From Treponema sp. (GTDB lineage Bacteria > Spirochaetota > Spirochaetia > Treponematales > Breznakiellaceae), in assembly GCA_031290325.1 (NCBI GenBank), contig JAITNU010000227.1:1-10523 (forward strand): DNA of 10,523 bases, written 5' to 3'. Position 1 is the stretch's first letter. The number at the start of each line of letters is the position of its first letter. This document shows, one piece after another, positions 1-6,169 of this stretch. Under the pieces are notes generated by a model. The model worked only from the letters and a program-made list of their open reading frames with translations, made no database searches and had not been told where the DNA came from. The position numbers and the translations under genes are program-made.

Positions 1-110
1 CCACGGATGAACACGGATGAACACGGATGAACACGGATGAACACGGATGAACACGGATGAACACGGATGAACACGGATGAACACGGATGAACACGGATGA
101 ACACGGAGGA
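1..110. repeat. 10-bp tandem array, 11 copies of CACGGATGAA-type unit
   Basis: Eleven contiguous 10-bp units are visible: the first begins CCACGGATGA, nine are identical ACACGGATGA, and the last is ACACGGAGGA. The array may continue to the left of the window. No reading frame across it resembles a protein. CACGGAT-type tandem and palindromic repeats are scattered in many bacterial genomes, and a related palindrome lies at 9148-9206 in this window. Copy number is probably variable between strains (inference). Confidence 0.97.
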
Positions 111-132
111 GGAAAGAGATGTTGTATTCCCC

Positions 133-160
133 TCCGTGGGTACTCCGTGAAACTCCGTGG
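133..160. repeat. Inverted TCCGTG copies facing the tandem array
   Basis: Three TCCGTG motifs start at 133, 144 and 154, the first and last as TCCGTGG. They are the reverse complement of the CACGGA core of the array at 1-110, so a CCACGGA left end and a TCCGTGG right end bracket the whole 1-160 segment. This lets the transcript or single strand fold back and suggests one composite repeat element rather than a simple satellite. Confidence 0.7.
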
Positions 161-233
161 TTAAAACGGCCGGGAACTGCCACTGCGGCAGCAGCCTATC
201 AAGCCCTGGTGTTCTATCAATCAGTGCGCAGCC

Positions 234-263
234 TGGACATCCCCAAAGGGAAAGCCGTATAAT
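234..263 (+). promoter_or_regulatory. Near-consensus sigma-70 promoter for corA
   Basis: TGGACA (234-239) is separated by 18 bp from a perfect TATAAT (258-263), so 11 of 12 consensus bases match. Transcription should start near 270. The -10 box overlaps the ATG at 262, which argues against that codon as the corA start and favours a start at 334 or 352. Confidence 0.65.
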
Positions 264-351
264 GGCACGCATAAGAATAAAAAAAAACACGAACTTGTTG
301 TTCGCGGGATGCTGCTATTCATACAGCCTCAGTATGGTGTATCATGGCAGT

Positions 352-1326
352 ATGGACCTTTCTATCATCGGGTATGATCCAATAGGCGCCTGGTTTAAAA
401 CTGCCGATACGCTGGAGGAATTGTTACAGTACCGGAATTCAGGGGGGCTTACCTGGATCAATATAAACGATCTCAGGGATGCTGCCGCGATAAGCCACTT
501 GACCGAGGTTTTTGGTATCCATCCGCTGACCATTGAGGATATTCTGGACCCTAAACAGCGGCCCAAGGCTGAAGAATTTGACCAGTATCTCTTTATCACC
601 TTTAAGGCGGTAAATTCCGGGAAGGAAGGGGGGCTGGAGTTTGATCAGATAAGTCTTATCCTCACCCATGATACGGTCATCACCTTCCAGCAGATCCCCG
701 GGGATTCCTTTGACGGTATCAGGCGGCGGATTCTCCAGAACCTGGGCAGGGTCAGGAAGATGGGCGCTGATTATCTGGCATACGCCCTCATCGATTCGGT
801 GGTGGACGCCTATTTTCTCGTGCTTGATGGGCTTGGTGCCGGCCTTGATGATTTTGAGGAGCGGGCCTTGGATGAACAGGATACAGCGTTCATCCCGGAT
901 GTACAGCAGGTCAAGCAAAGCCTCCTCAGACTCAGGCGGATCATCTGGCCCCTCCGGGAGAGTCTTACCCTCCTCCTCAGACTGGATTCGGATCTTATCA
1001 ACCCTGAACTTGAACCCTTCCTCAAGGACCTCCATGATAATGTGATGCAGGCTGCGGAAACACTGGAGAATTACCGGGAACTCTTGTCCGGGGTGATAGA
1101 GGTGAATTTCTCGTCCATGTCCAACCGTATGAATAAGGTGATGAAAGTGCTGACCATTATTTCGACTATCTTCATTCCCCTGACCTTCATTGCCGGGGTA
1201 TATGGCATGAATTTTACCCACATGCCTGAGCTGGATTCCCCCTATGCCTACCCCATTACCTGGGGTATCATGGTGCTCATCGCCCTGGGCATGGTGCTGT
1301 TCTTTAAGCGGCGCCACTGGCTGTGA
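352..1326 (+). CDS. corA: CorA-family magnesium/cobalt transport protein
   Basis: CorA forms a homopentameric inner-membrane channel that takes up Mg2+ (also Co2+ or Ni2+). Numbered from ATG 352 (324 residues), a cytoplasmic alpha/beta and long-helix domain occupies about 1-260, with the typical TWIN (34-37) and IHPLTIEDIL (56-65) stretches. Two C-terminal membrane segments follow at about 265-284 and 301-318. The signature YGMN pore loop (GMN 285-287) and MPEL loop lie between them, and the C-terminus is a basic KRRHWL tail. The frame stays open upstream to GTG 157 inside the repeat. ATG 262 overlaps a -10 box, and ATG 334 is the alternative start. A start at 262 would give 354 residues, close to the 351 of Thermotoga maritima CorA, so the start is uncertain. 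None of the candidate starts has a strong ribosome binding site; AAAGGG at 245-250 precedes ATG 262. Family assignment is firm. Confidence 0.93.
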   Translation: MDLSIIGYDPIGAWFKTADTLEELLQYRNSGGLTWININDLRDAAAISHLTEVFGIHPLTIEDILDPKQRPKAEEFDQYLFITFKAVNSGKEGGLEFDQISLILTHDTVITFQQIPGDSFDGIRRRILQNLGRVRKMGADYLAYALIDSVVDAYFLVLDGLGAGLDDFEERALDEQDTAFIPDVQQVKQSLLRLRRIIWPLRESLTLLLRLDSDLINPELEPFLKDLHDNVMQAAETLENYRELLSGVIEVNFSSMSNRMNKVMKVLTIISTIFIPLTFIAGVYGMNFTHMPELDSPYAYPITWGIMVLIALGMVLFFKRRHWL

Positions 1327-1341
1327 GGGGCAATTACCTGC

Positions 1342-1370
1342 TTGCGCGATGTGCAGTAAGGGGATATGCT
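1342..1370 (+). promoter_or_regulatory. Possible sigma-70 promoter for pta
   Basis: TTGCGC (1342-1347) and TATGCT (1365-1370) are separated by 17 bp in the 96-bp gap between corA and pta. Each hexamer matches the consensus at about four of six bases. pta has its own strong ribosome binding site, AAAGGAG at 1410-1416, six bases before its ATG. Confidence 0.3.
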
Positions 1371-1422
1371 TAATGCAGGTTTTGTATACCTATTTTAACG
1401 ATTGTAATGAAAGGAGCTGTCT

Positions 1423-2421
1423 ATGGACTTTGTGAAAGAAATGCGGCAAAAGGCTAAAGCGCTGCAGAAGAAGCTGGTTCTCCCCGAGGGAACTGAGCCG
1501 CGGACCGTTAAGGCCGCCCGGATTATCGCTGATGAGGGGCTTGTGGCCTCGGTAACCCTGGTGGGTACGGAAGCGGATGTGCAGTCTGTTGCGGCCAAAG
1601 AGGGGGTTAAACTGGAGGGTATCACCATTGTGAACCCTGCGGCCTCTCCCCTGGCCGGTGCCTATGCCCATGAATACTATGAGCTGCGGAAGAAGAAGGG
1701 TATGACCGAGGAACAGGCCAAGATCGACATGGTGGACCCTCTGCGCTGGGGGGCCATGATGGTGCGGAAGGGCGATGCTGATGCCATGGTTGCCGGTGCG
1801 GATAATGCCACTGCCGCAGTGCTGCGGGCAGGGCTTGCCATTATCGGCGCGGTTCCAGGCTTGAAAACCGCTTCCTCTTGTTTTGTGATCCAGACCACTG
1901 ACCCGGCCTGGGGTGTTGACGGTGCCCTGATCTTCTCGGACTGCGCGGTGGTTCCTGATCCCACCGATGAACAACTGGCGGATATTGCCGAAAGTGCGGC
2001 CCAGTCCTGCCGGGAATTCCTCAACGCCGAACCGGTGGTGGCCCTCCTTTCCTTCTCCAGCAAAGGTTCTGGCGGGGACCTGGCAGATGCCCTCAAGGTA
2101 AAGAGCGCCTATGAGCGGCTCAAGGCCAAGCAGCCTAATTTCGTGTTTGACGGGGAACTCCAGGCCGACGCGGCCCTGGTGCCTTCGGTAACCGATAAGA
2201 AGGCTCCGGGCAGCCCCATCCGGGGTAAGGTCAACACCCTGGTCTTTCCGGACCTGGGAGCGGGGAATATCGGGTATAAGCTGGTCCAGCGTCTGGGTAA
2301 AGCCGAGGCTTTTGGCCCCTTCCTCCAGGGCTTTGCCAAACCCATCAGTGACCTCTCCCGCGGGGCTTCGGTGGAAGACATTGTCGTTACCTGCGCGGTT
2401 ACCCTTTCCCGGGCCAAGTAG
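1423..2421 (+). CDS. pta: Phosphate acetyltransferase
   Basis: The enzyme interconverts acetyl-CoA plus phosphate with acetyl phosphate plus CoA. With acetate kinase it makes ATP and acetate in fermentation, or activates acetate in reverse. The 332-residue length fits the short, single-domain Pta class (Methanosarcina thermophila Pta is 333 residues) without the N-terminal DRTGG/CobQ-like extension of E. coli Pta. The frame covers the whole PTA_PTB fold. The C-terminal SDLSRG motif places Ser312 and Arg313, with Asp319 behind, where the M. thermophila active-site Ser309/Arg310/Asp316 lie. FSSKGSGGD and PDLGAGNIGYKLVQR are further family blocks. ATG 1423 is preceded by AAAGGAG with a 6-base spacer. 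No acetate kinase gene is adjacent. Intact and confidently assigned. Confidence 0.96.
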   Translation: MDFVKEMRQKAKALQKKLVLPEGTEPRTVKAARIIADEGLVASVTLVGTEADVQSVAAKEGVKLEGITIVNPAASPLAGAYAHEYYELRKKKGMTEEQAKIDMVDPLRWGAMMVRKGDADAMVAGADNATAAVLRAGLAIIGAVPGLKTASSCFVIQTTDPAWGVDGALIFSDCAVVPDPTDEQLADIAESAAQSCREFLNAEPVVALLSFSSKGSGGDLADALKVKSAYERLKAKQPNFVFDGELQADAALVPSVTDKKAPGSPIRGKVNTLVFPDLGAGNIGYKLVQRLGKAEAFGPFLQGFAKPISDLSRGASVEDIVVTCAVTLSRAK

Positions 2422-2452
2422 GCTCCCTTCCTGAATACAGCTGCGTGGGTAT

Positions 2453-2492
2453 CCCCGGGTACGGGGAAGGCTCACGCCTGTATATATTTTTT
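2453..2492 (+). terminator. Possible terminator downstream of pta
   Basis: Two small perfect hairpins, CCCCG-GGTA-CGGGG (2453-2466) and AGGC-TCAC-GCCT (2468-2479), are followed after 7 bases by six T residues (2487-2492). The stems are short and the T-run is offset, so this may be a weak or partial terminator, leaving some read-through into the next gene. Confidence 0.35.
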
Positions 2493-2544
2493 GGGGGAAC
2501 GGTTTTTTATAGACACAGCCCCTGCTTTTTCGCATACTGAAACC

Positions 2545-3459
2545 ATGAAACTATCCAGTTTACTTATCCCTGACCTGGTGTTGCTCAAAAAGACCTGCAA
2601 GACCAGGGAAGCCCTTCTGGATGAGCTGATTCGGGAGTTATACCGTACCCGGCAGTCTATTCCGGTTCCTGAAGCCACTATCCGTACCGCGGTTTTGGAC
2701 CGGGAACATCTTGGCGAAACCGTTTTTGAGAGCGGACTGGCCATCCCCCACGCACGGCTGCCCCAATTCAACGACATCCTCATCGTCATTGGTGTTCCCG
2801 AGATGCCTGTTATGTATCAGGATACCCCTATCCGCATGATGATCCTCATGCTGACTTCCCTGGCAGGTTCCGCAGTGTACCTCAATACCCTCGCGGCCTT
2901 TACCAGGCTCTCCCAGGATAGGGAATTTTTTTCCCGCCTCTGCGGTGCGGCACATCCGCAGGAGTTCATACAGATCCTCCGGGACCGCAACATCGAAGTA
3001 ACCAAGGAATTCCTGGTCTCTTCTATTATGCACCCCATCATGCACCAGACCTTTCGGGCCTTGCACCCAGAAGATACGGTCAAGGAAGCGGTGGACCTGT
3101 TTTACAAGTACCATCGGAGTTACCTCCCGGTGCTGGACCGGGGTGATACCCTGATCGGGGAGCTTACGGTCCTGGATGTTTTCGCCATCGGCATCCCCGA
3201 TTACGCGGTGCAAATGGAGAACCTCAAATTCCTCAACAGCATTGAGCCGTTTGAAGGACTCGTGCGGCAGGAACAGACCATTCGGGTCCGGGAGGTGATG
3301 AAAAAGCCGGTCCTGACCCTCACCGAGGACGCACCGGTGATTGAGGCACTTATGAAGCTGCTCAGGAGTAAGCGAAACTTCCTGCCCGTGGTGAAGAACG
3401 GGAAACTGATCGGGATAGTCACCTACATGGACATCCTCCATAAAGTATTGAGGGCCTGA
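2545..3459 (+). CDS. PTS EIIA (type 2)-like domain fused to two CBS domains
   Basis: This is a soluble regulatory protein of 304 residues. Residues about 1-150 resemble a fructose/nitrogen-type PTS EIIA domain, with the phospho-acceptor His69 in the conserved context GLAIPHAR. Residues about 158-212 and 250-304 are two CBS modules (IMHPIMHQTF... and REVMKKPVLTLTED...), which as a pair usually bind adenine nucleotides. No membrane segment and no EIIB/EIIC part is present, so it is probably a sensor or regulator rather than a sugar transporter subunit (inference). The frame is open back to TTG 2491, but homologous EIIA domains begin about MKLSxLL, so ATG 2545 is chosen even though no good ribosome binding site precedes it. 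It ends 3 bp before the transporter gene, so the two are almost certainly co-transcribed and probably act together. Confidence 0.85.
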   Translation: MKLSSLLIPDLVLLKKTCKTREALLDELIRELYRTRQSIPVPEATIRTAVLDREHLGETVFESGLAIPHARLPQFNDILIVIGVPEMPVMYQDTPIRMMILMLTSLAGSAVYLNTLAAFTRLSQDREFFSRLCGAAHPQEFIQILRDRNIEVTKEFLVSSIMHPIMHQTFRALHPEDTVKEAVDLFYKYHRSYLPVLDRGDTLIGELTVLDVFAIGIPDYAVQMENLKFLNSIEPFEGLVRQEQTIRVREVMKKPVLTLTEDAPVIEALMKLLRSKRNFLPVVKNGKLIGIVTYMDILHKVLRA

Positions 3460-3462
3460 GTT

Positions 3463-4740
3463 ATGACACCTTTAGCATGGATCGCTATCGTCATTTTTCT
3501 GGGGATCTTTATCATCATTTCCACAGAAAAGATCAACAAGACCATTATCGCCATCCTGGGAGGCGGGCTTTTCGTTGGGTTGGGTATCATCGACCAGGAA
3601 ACGGCCTTCAAGGTCATTGACTGGAACGTCATCTTTCTTCTGGTTAGCATGATGGTTATTATCAATATCACCAAAACCACAGGACTCTTTCAGTTCGTGG
3701 CCATTAAAACTGCCAAGGTCGTGCAAGGCAACCCCCTCAAGATACTCATCCTCCTCTCGCTCTTAACCGCGGTGTTCTCGGCCTTTCTGGACAACGTTAC
3801 CACGATGCTGATATTAAGCCCGGTTACGATCCTCATTGCCGTGGAACTGGGGATAAGCCCGGCACCCTTCATCATTTGTATGGCTATCGCGTCAAACATC
3901 GGGGGAACCGCGACCCTCATCGGGGACCCGCCGAACGTCATGGTGGGAAGTGCCGCGAACCTGGACTTCATGGATTTTCTCATCGGCCTTGGGCCGCTTA
4001 TTCTCATCATTCTCTGCATCTTTACCGGAATCATCATCGTGCTTTTCAGGAAACAGATGGTAGTTTCCAACGAACGGAAGGCCCGGATCATGGATTTTGA
4101 CGAATCCAAGTCCCTGGAAAACAAACCCCTCCTGATCAAGTGCGTCCTGGTCCTAATCCTGGTGATTATCGGGTTTCTGGTTCATGGATACCTTAATATG
4201 GAGGCTTCCACCATCGCCATGCTCGGAGCGGTGCTCCTCCTGCTCCTCTCAGGAAAACATGAGATTGATGCATTTTTCCGGGATATTGAATGGGGAACCA
4301 TTTTCTTTTTTATCGGCCTTTTCATACTGGTAGGGGGACTGGTGGAACTGGGGTTAATCAAGCTCTGTGCCAATTTTCTGATGCACCTGACCGGGGGAAA
4401 CTTGCGGGTTACCGCAGTGCTGCTGATCTGGGTTTCCGGGGTTTTCTCCGCCCTGGTGGATAACATCCCCTATATGGCCACGATGATCCCCATGGTGGAG
4501 GATATTGCCACCTCGGTTGGTGCGGAGGCGGCAGTGCCCCTCTGGTGGTCCCTGACCCTGGGCGCCTGTCTTGGGGGGAACGCCACCCTGGTGGGGGCTT
4601 CTGCCAACGTGGTATCTGCCAGCATTTCAACGAAAAACGGCTATCCCATCAGCTTCATGGATTTTACCAAATACGGTCTCCTGATTACCCTGGTGAACCT
4701 GGCTCTATCCACAGGCTATGTGCTTATCCGATACTTTTAG
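3463..4740 (+). CDS. ArsB/NhaD (ion transporter superfamily) membrane transporter
   Basis: A 425-residue polytopic membrane protein with roughly ten to twelve hydrophobic segments spread over its length. It shows internal two-fold repetition: SAFLDNVTT (106-114) followed by GGTATLIGDPPN (147-158) in the first half, and SALVDNIPY (329-337) followed by GGNATLVGASAN (371-382) in the second. These paired DN and GGxATLxGxxxN blocks are characteristic of the ArsB/NhaD/P-protein branch of the ion transporter superfamily, which moves anions or exchanges Na+ for H+. The substrate cannot be read from sequence; no arsenic genes (arsR, arsA, arsC) are nearby. A charged cytoplasmic loop lies at about 196-226. 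ATG 3463 follows the upstream stop by 3 bp with GAGGG at about 3450. The IIA-CBS neighbour suggests regulation by phosphorylation or nucleotide state (inference). Confidence 0.87.
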   Translation: MTPLAWIAIVIFLGIFIIISTEKINKTIIAILGGGLFVGLGIIDQETAFKVIDWNVIFLLVSMMVIINITKTTGLFQFVAIKTAKVVQGNPLKILILLSLLTAVFSAFLDNVTTMLILSPVTILIAVELGISPAPFIICMAIASNIGGTATLIGDPPNVMVGSAANLDFMDFLIGLGPLILIILCIFTGIIIVLFRKQMVVSNERKARIMDFDESKSLENKPLLIKCVLVLILVIIGFLVHGYLNMEASTIAMLGAVLLLLLSGKHEIDAFFRDIEWGTIFFFIGLFILVGGLVELGLIKLCANFLMHLTGGNLRVTAVLLIWVSGVFSALVDNIPYMATMIPMVEDIATSVGAEAAVPLWWSLTLGACLGGNATLVGASANVVSASISTKNGYPISFMDFTKYGLLITLVNLALSTGYVLIRYF

Positions 4741-4762
4741 GGGAACAAATAGGGGAACAAAT
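4739..4762 (+). repeat. Perfect 12-bp tandem duplication of the pfk ribosome binding site
   Basis: AGGGGAACAAAT occurs twice head to tail (4739-4750 and 4751-4762). The first copy includes the last two bases of the transporter stop codon, and the second ends directly before the pfk ATG. Each copy contains an AGGGG Shine-Dalgarno core; only the second is well placed (spacer about 7 bases). Confidence 0.95.
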
Positions 4763-5869
4763 ATGCAGAGCATCACCAAAACTTTCGGGATTCTGACTGC
4801 CGGTGGGGATTGTCCTGGTTTGAACGCTGCCATACGGGGTGTGTGCCGGGCCGCTCGTGACCGGTATGATATGACTATCATCGGGATTGCCAATGGATCC
4901 CGGGGCCTTATTGAGGGAAATTACCGGGTTCTGAAACCAGAGGATGTTTGGGGGATCCTCACCAGAGGGGGGACCATCCTGGGGGCGAGTCGGGAAAAGC
5001 CCTTTAAGGCATCACGGGGGGAATACGACAACGAGTTAGGGATGGATAAGGTTGCGGCTATCAAAGAAAATTACCGTAAACTCCGCCTGGATTGTCTCGT
5101 GGTCATAGGCGGCAACGGCACCAATACCACGGGCTATCTCCTCTCCCGGGAAGGGCTTAATGTAGTGGGGCTTCCTAAAACCATAGATAATGATATCGCC
5201 GGTACTGACCGGACCTTCGGCTTTCACTCGGCCCTTGCCATTGCCACCGAAGCCATAGATCGGCTCCATTCCACCGCTCAGAGTCATAACCGGGTCATGG
5301 TTATTGAGCTGATGGGCCATAAGGCAGGCTGGCTTGCCCTGTACGCCGGGATTGCCGGGGGCGGGGATGTGATCCTTATCCCTGAGCTTCCCTATGATAT
5401 CAAGGTCATAGGCCGGCATCTCCTTAAGCGCAGCCAGCACGGGAAAGGGTTTTCCATCGTGGTGGTAGCCGAAGGGTCGCTTTCTATTGAGGAATCCCGG
5501 ATGGATAAAAAAGAACGGAAGAAACACCGGGAACAAACAGTAACCCCTTCTATTGGCTATCGGGTTGCCCGTGAGATTGAGGCTGAGACGGGCATGGAAA
5601 CCAGGGCCACGGTCTTAGGTTATGTCCAGCGCGGGGGCATCCCCAGCGCCTCGGATCGGGTTCTGGCCACAAGTCTTGGTACTGCGGCAGCGGGCCTGCT
5701 TGCCCGGGGCGAATACGGCAGGATGGTCGCCCTTACCGGCAATGAGATAAACACCGTGGACTTGAGCGTTCCCGCAGGGAAAGTCAAAACCGTTCCGGTG
5801 GATCATTACATGATCGATACGGCAGTTGCGGTCGGTACTTGCATGGGAACACCTAGCCTTGTTCTTTAA
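4763..5869 (+). CDS. pfk: 6-phosphofructokinase (PfkA family, GGNGT subtype)
   Basis: Phosphorylates fructose 6-phosphate to fructose 1,6-bisphosphate, the committed step of glycolysis. 368 residues, longer than the 320 of E. coli PfkA. Visible blocks are GGDCPGLNA (14-22, nucleotide/phosphate loop), GGNGT (116-120), PKTIDND (138-144, catalytic Asp142 by analogy with E. coli Asp127), MGHKAGW (184-190) and a GGIP-type motif near the C-terminus. At the phosphoryl-donor site the Gly of E. coli GGDGS (Gly104) is kept (Gly119), as in ATP-dependent enzymes, while Lys139 of PKTIDND matches the PPi-dependent and mixed group. Gly/Lys is known in ATP-dependent enzymes, so ATP is the likelier donor. The metal-binding Asp103 equivalent is Asn118. 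ATG 4763 lies 22 bp after the transporter stop behind AGGGGAA, so it is probably in the same operon. Confidence 0.93.
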   Translation: MQSITKTFGILTAGGDCPGLNAAIRGVCRAARDRYDMTIIGIANGSRGLIEGNYRVLKPEDVWGILTRGGTILGASREKPFKASRGEYDNELGMDKVAAIKENYRKLRLDCLVVIGGNGTNTTGYLLSREGLNVVGLPKTIDNDIAGTDRTFGFHSALAIATEAIDRLHSTAQSHNRVMVIELMGHKAGWLALYAGIAGGGDVILIPELPYDIKVIGRHLLKRSQHGKGFSIVVVAEGSLSIEESRMDKKERKKHREQTVTPSIGYRVAREIEAETGMETRATVLGYVQRGGIPSASDRVLATSLGTAAAGLLARGEYGRMVALTGNEINTVDLSVPAGKVKTVPVDHYMIDTAVAVGTCMGTPSLVL

Positions 5870-5877
5870 AATTTCTC

Positions 5878-5904
5878 TAAAGCGTGGTGTTTCTCGTCCG
5901 ATAT
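5878..5904 (+). promoter_or_regulatory. Sigma-28 (FliA) promoter of flaB
   Basis: TAAA (5878-5881), a 15-bp spacer, then TCCGATAT (5897-5904) match the flagellar sigma-28 consensus TAAA-N15-GCCGATAA in 10 of 12 bases with exact spacing. It sits directly after the pfk stop and points at flaB. The start of transcription should be near 5911. Confidence 0.8.
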
Positions 5905-5910
5905 TTATAG

Positions 5911-6169
5911 TAAAGCTGAATTTGAATCATGTACCCGTTGGGTCTCCATGGTTGTGTAAGTTCAGATACCCTCACCCTTCCAGGAATGAGGAGGTTAGGG
6001 TTTAAGGCATGTTTTTTAAGCAATGGTGATACTGAAAGTCCTATTTTAGGAGGACTGTTGTAGAGCAGTGGTACCACCCACGGCAAGGATGCCGCGGCGT
6101 TGAAGCCGTCGATTGACGGTAGCCGTCAGGGGACGGTGGCGCCGGAAATGCTAAAAGGAGTGAAGGTTT
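5911..6169 (+). promoter_or_regulatory. Long structured flaB 5' leader with candidate CsrA sites
   Basis: About 259 bases separate the predicted transcription start from the flaB ATG. Visible hairpins: CCTCA/TGAGG (5970-5991), AGTCCT/AGGACT (6037-6056), CGGCA-AGGA-TGCCG (6081-6094), CCGTC-GATT-GACGG (6106-6119) and CCGTC-AGGG-GACGG (6123-6136). The loop of the third carries CAAGGATG, matching the known CsrA core CARGGAUG with GGA in the loop. Other GGA motifs occur at about 5981, 5989, 6046, 6143 and, overlapping the ribosome binding site, AAAGGAG at 6154-6160. Such a layout is typical of CsrA-repressed flagellin leaders. Regulation is inference; the structures are seen. Confidence 0.55.
5929..6063 (+). 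CDS. Possible 44-codon leader ORF upstream of flaB
   Basis: An ATG at 5929 opens 44 codons (starting MYPLGLHGCV, ending ESPILGGLL) and closes with TAG at 6061, spanning the first two hairpins of the flaB leader. There is no recognisable ribosome binding site upstream and no similarity I recognise. It may be chance in a 259-base leader. If translated, it would overlap the AGTCCT/AGGACT hairpin and end just before the GC-rich hairpin cluster. Confidence 0.15.
   Translation: MYPLGLHGCVSSDTLTLPGMRRLGFKACFLSNGDTESPILGGLL

Noticed and set aside
1..110. Regular repeats suggesting a CRISPR array
   Set aside because: Units are 10 bp and contiguous, with no unique spacers and no cas genes nearby.
177..191. 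Small hairpin CTGCC-ACTGC-GGCAG upstream of corA
   Set aside because: No T-run, no gene before it to terminate, and a 5-bp stem is common by chance.
439..1317. Long minus-strand open frame opposite corA (292 codons)
   Set aside because: Composition is that of an antisense shadow of a GC-rich gene; the plus-strand CorA is unmistakable.
1390..2535. Minus-strand open frame of 381 codons opposite pta
   Set aside because: Covers pta exactly, no recognisable motifs, and pta has full family conservation and a ribosome binding site.
5877..6086. Minus-strand ORF of 69 codons over the flaB leader
   Set aside because: No motif or ribosome binding site; the region is better explained as promoter and leader.
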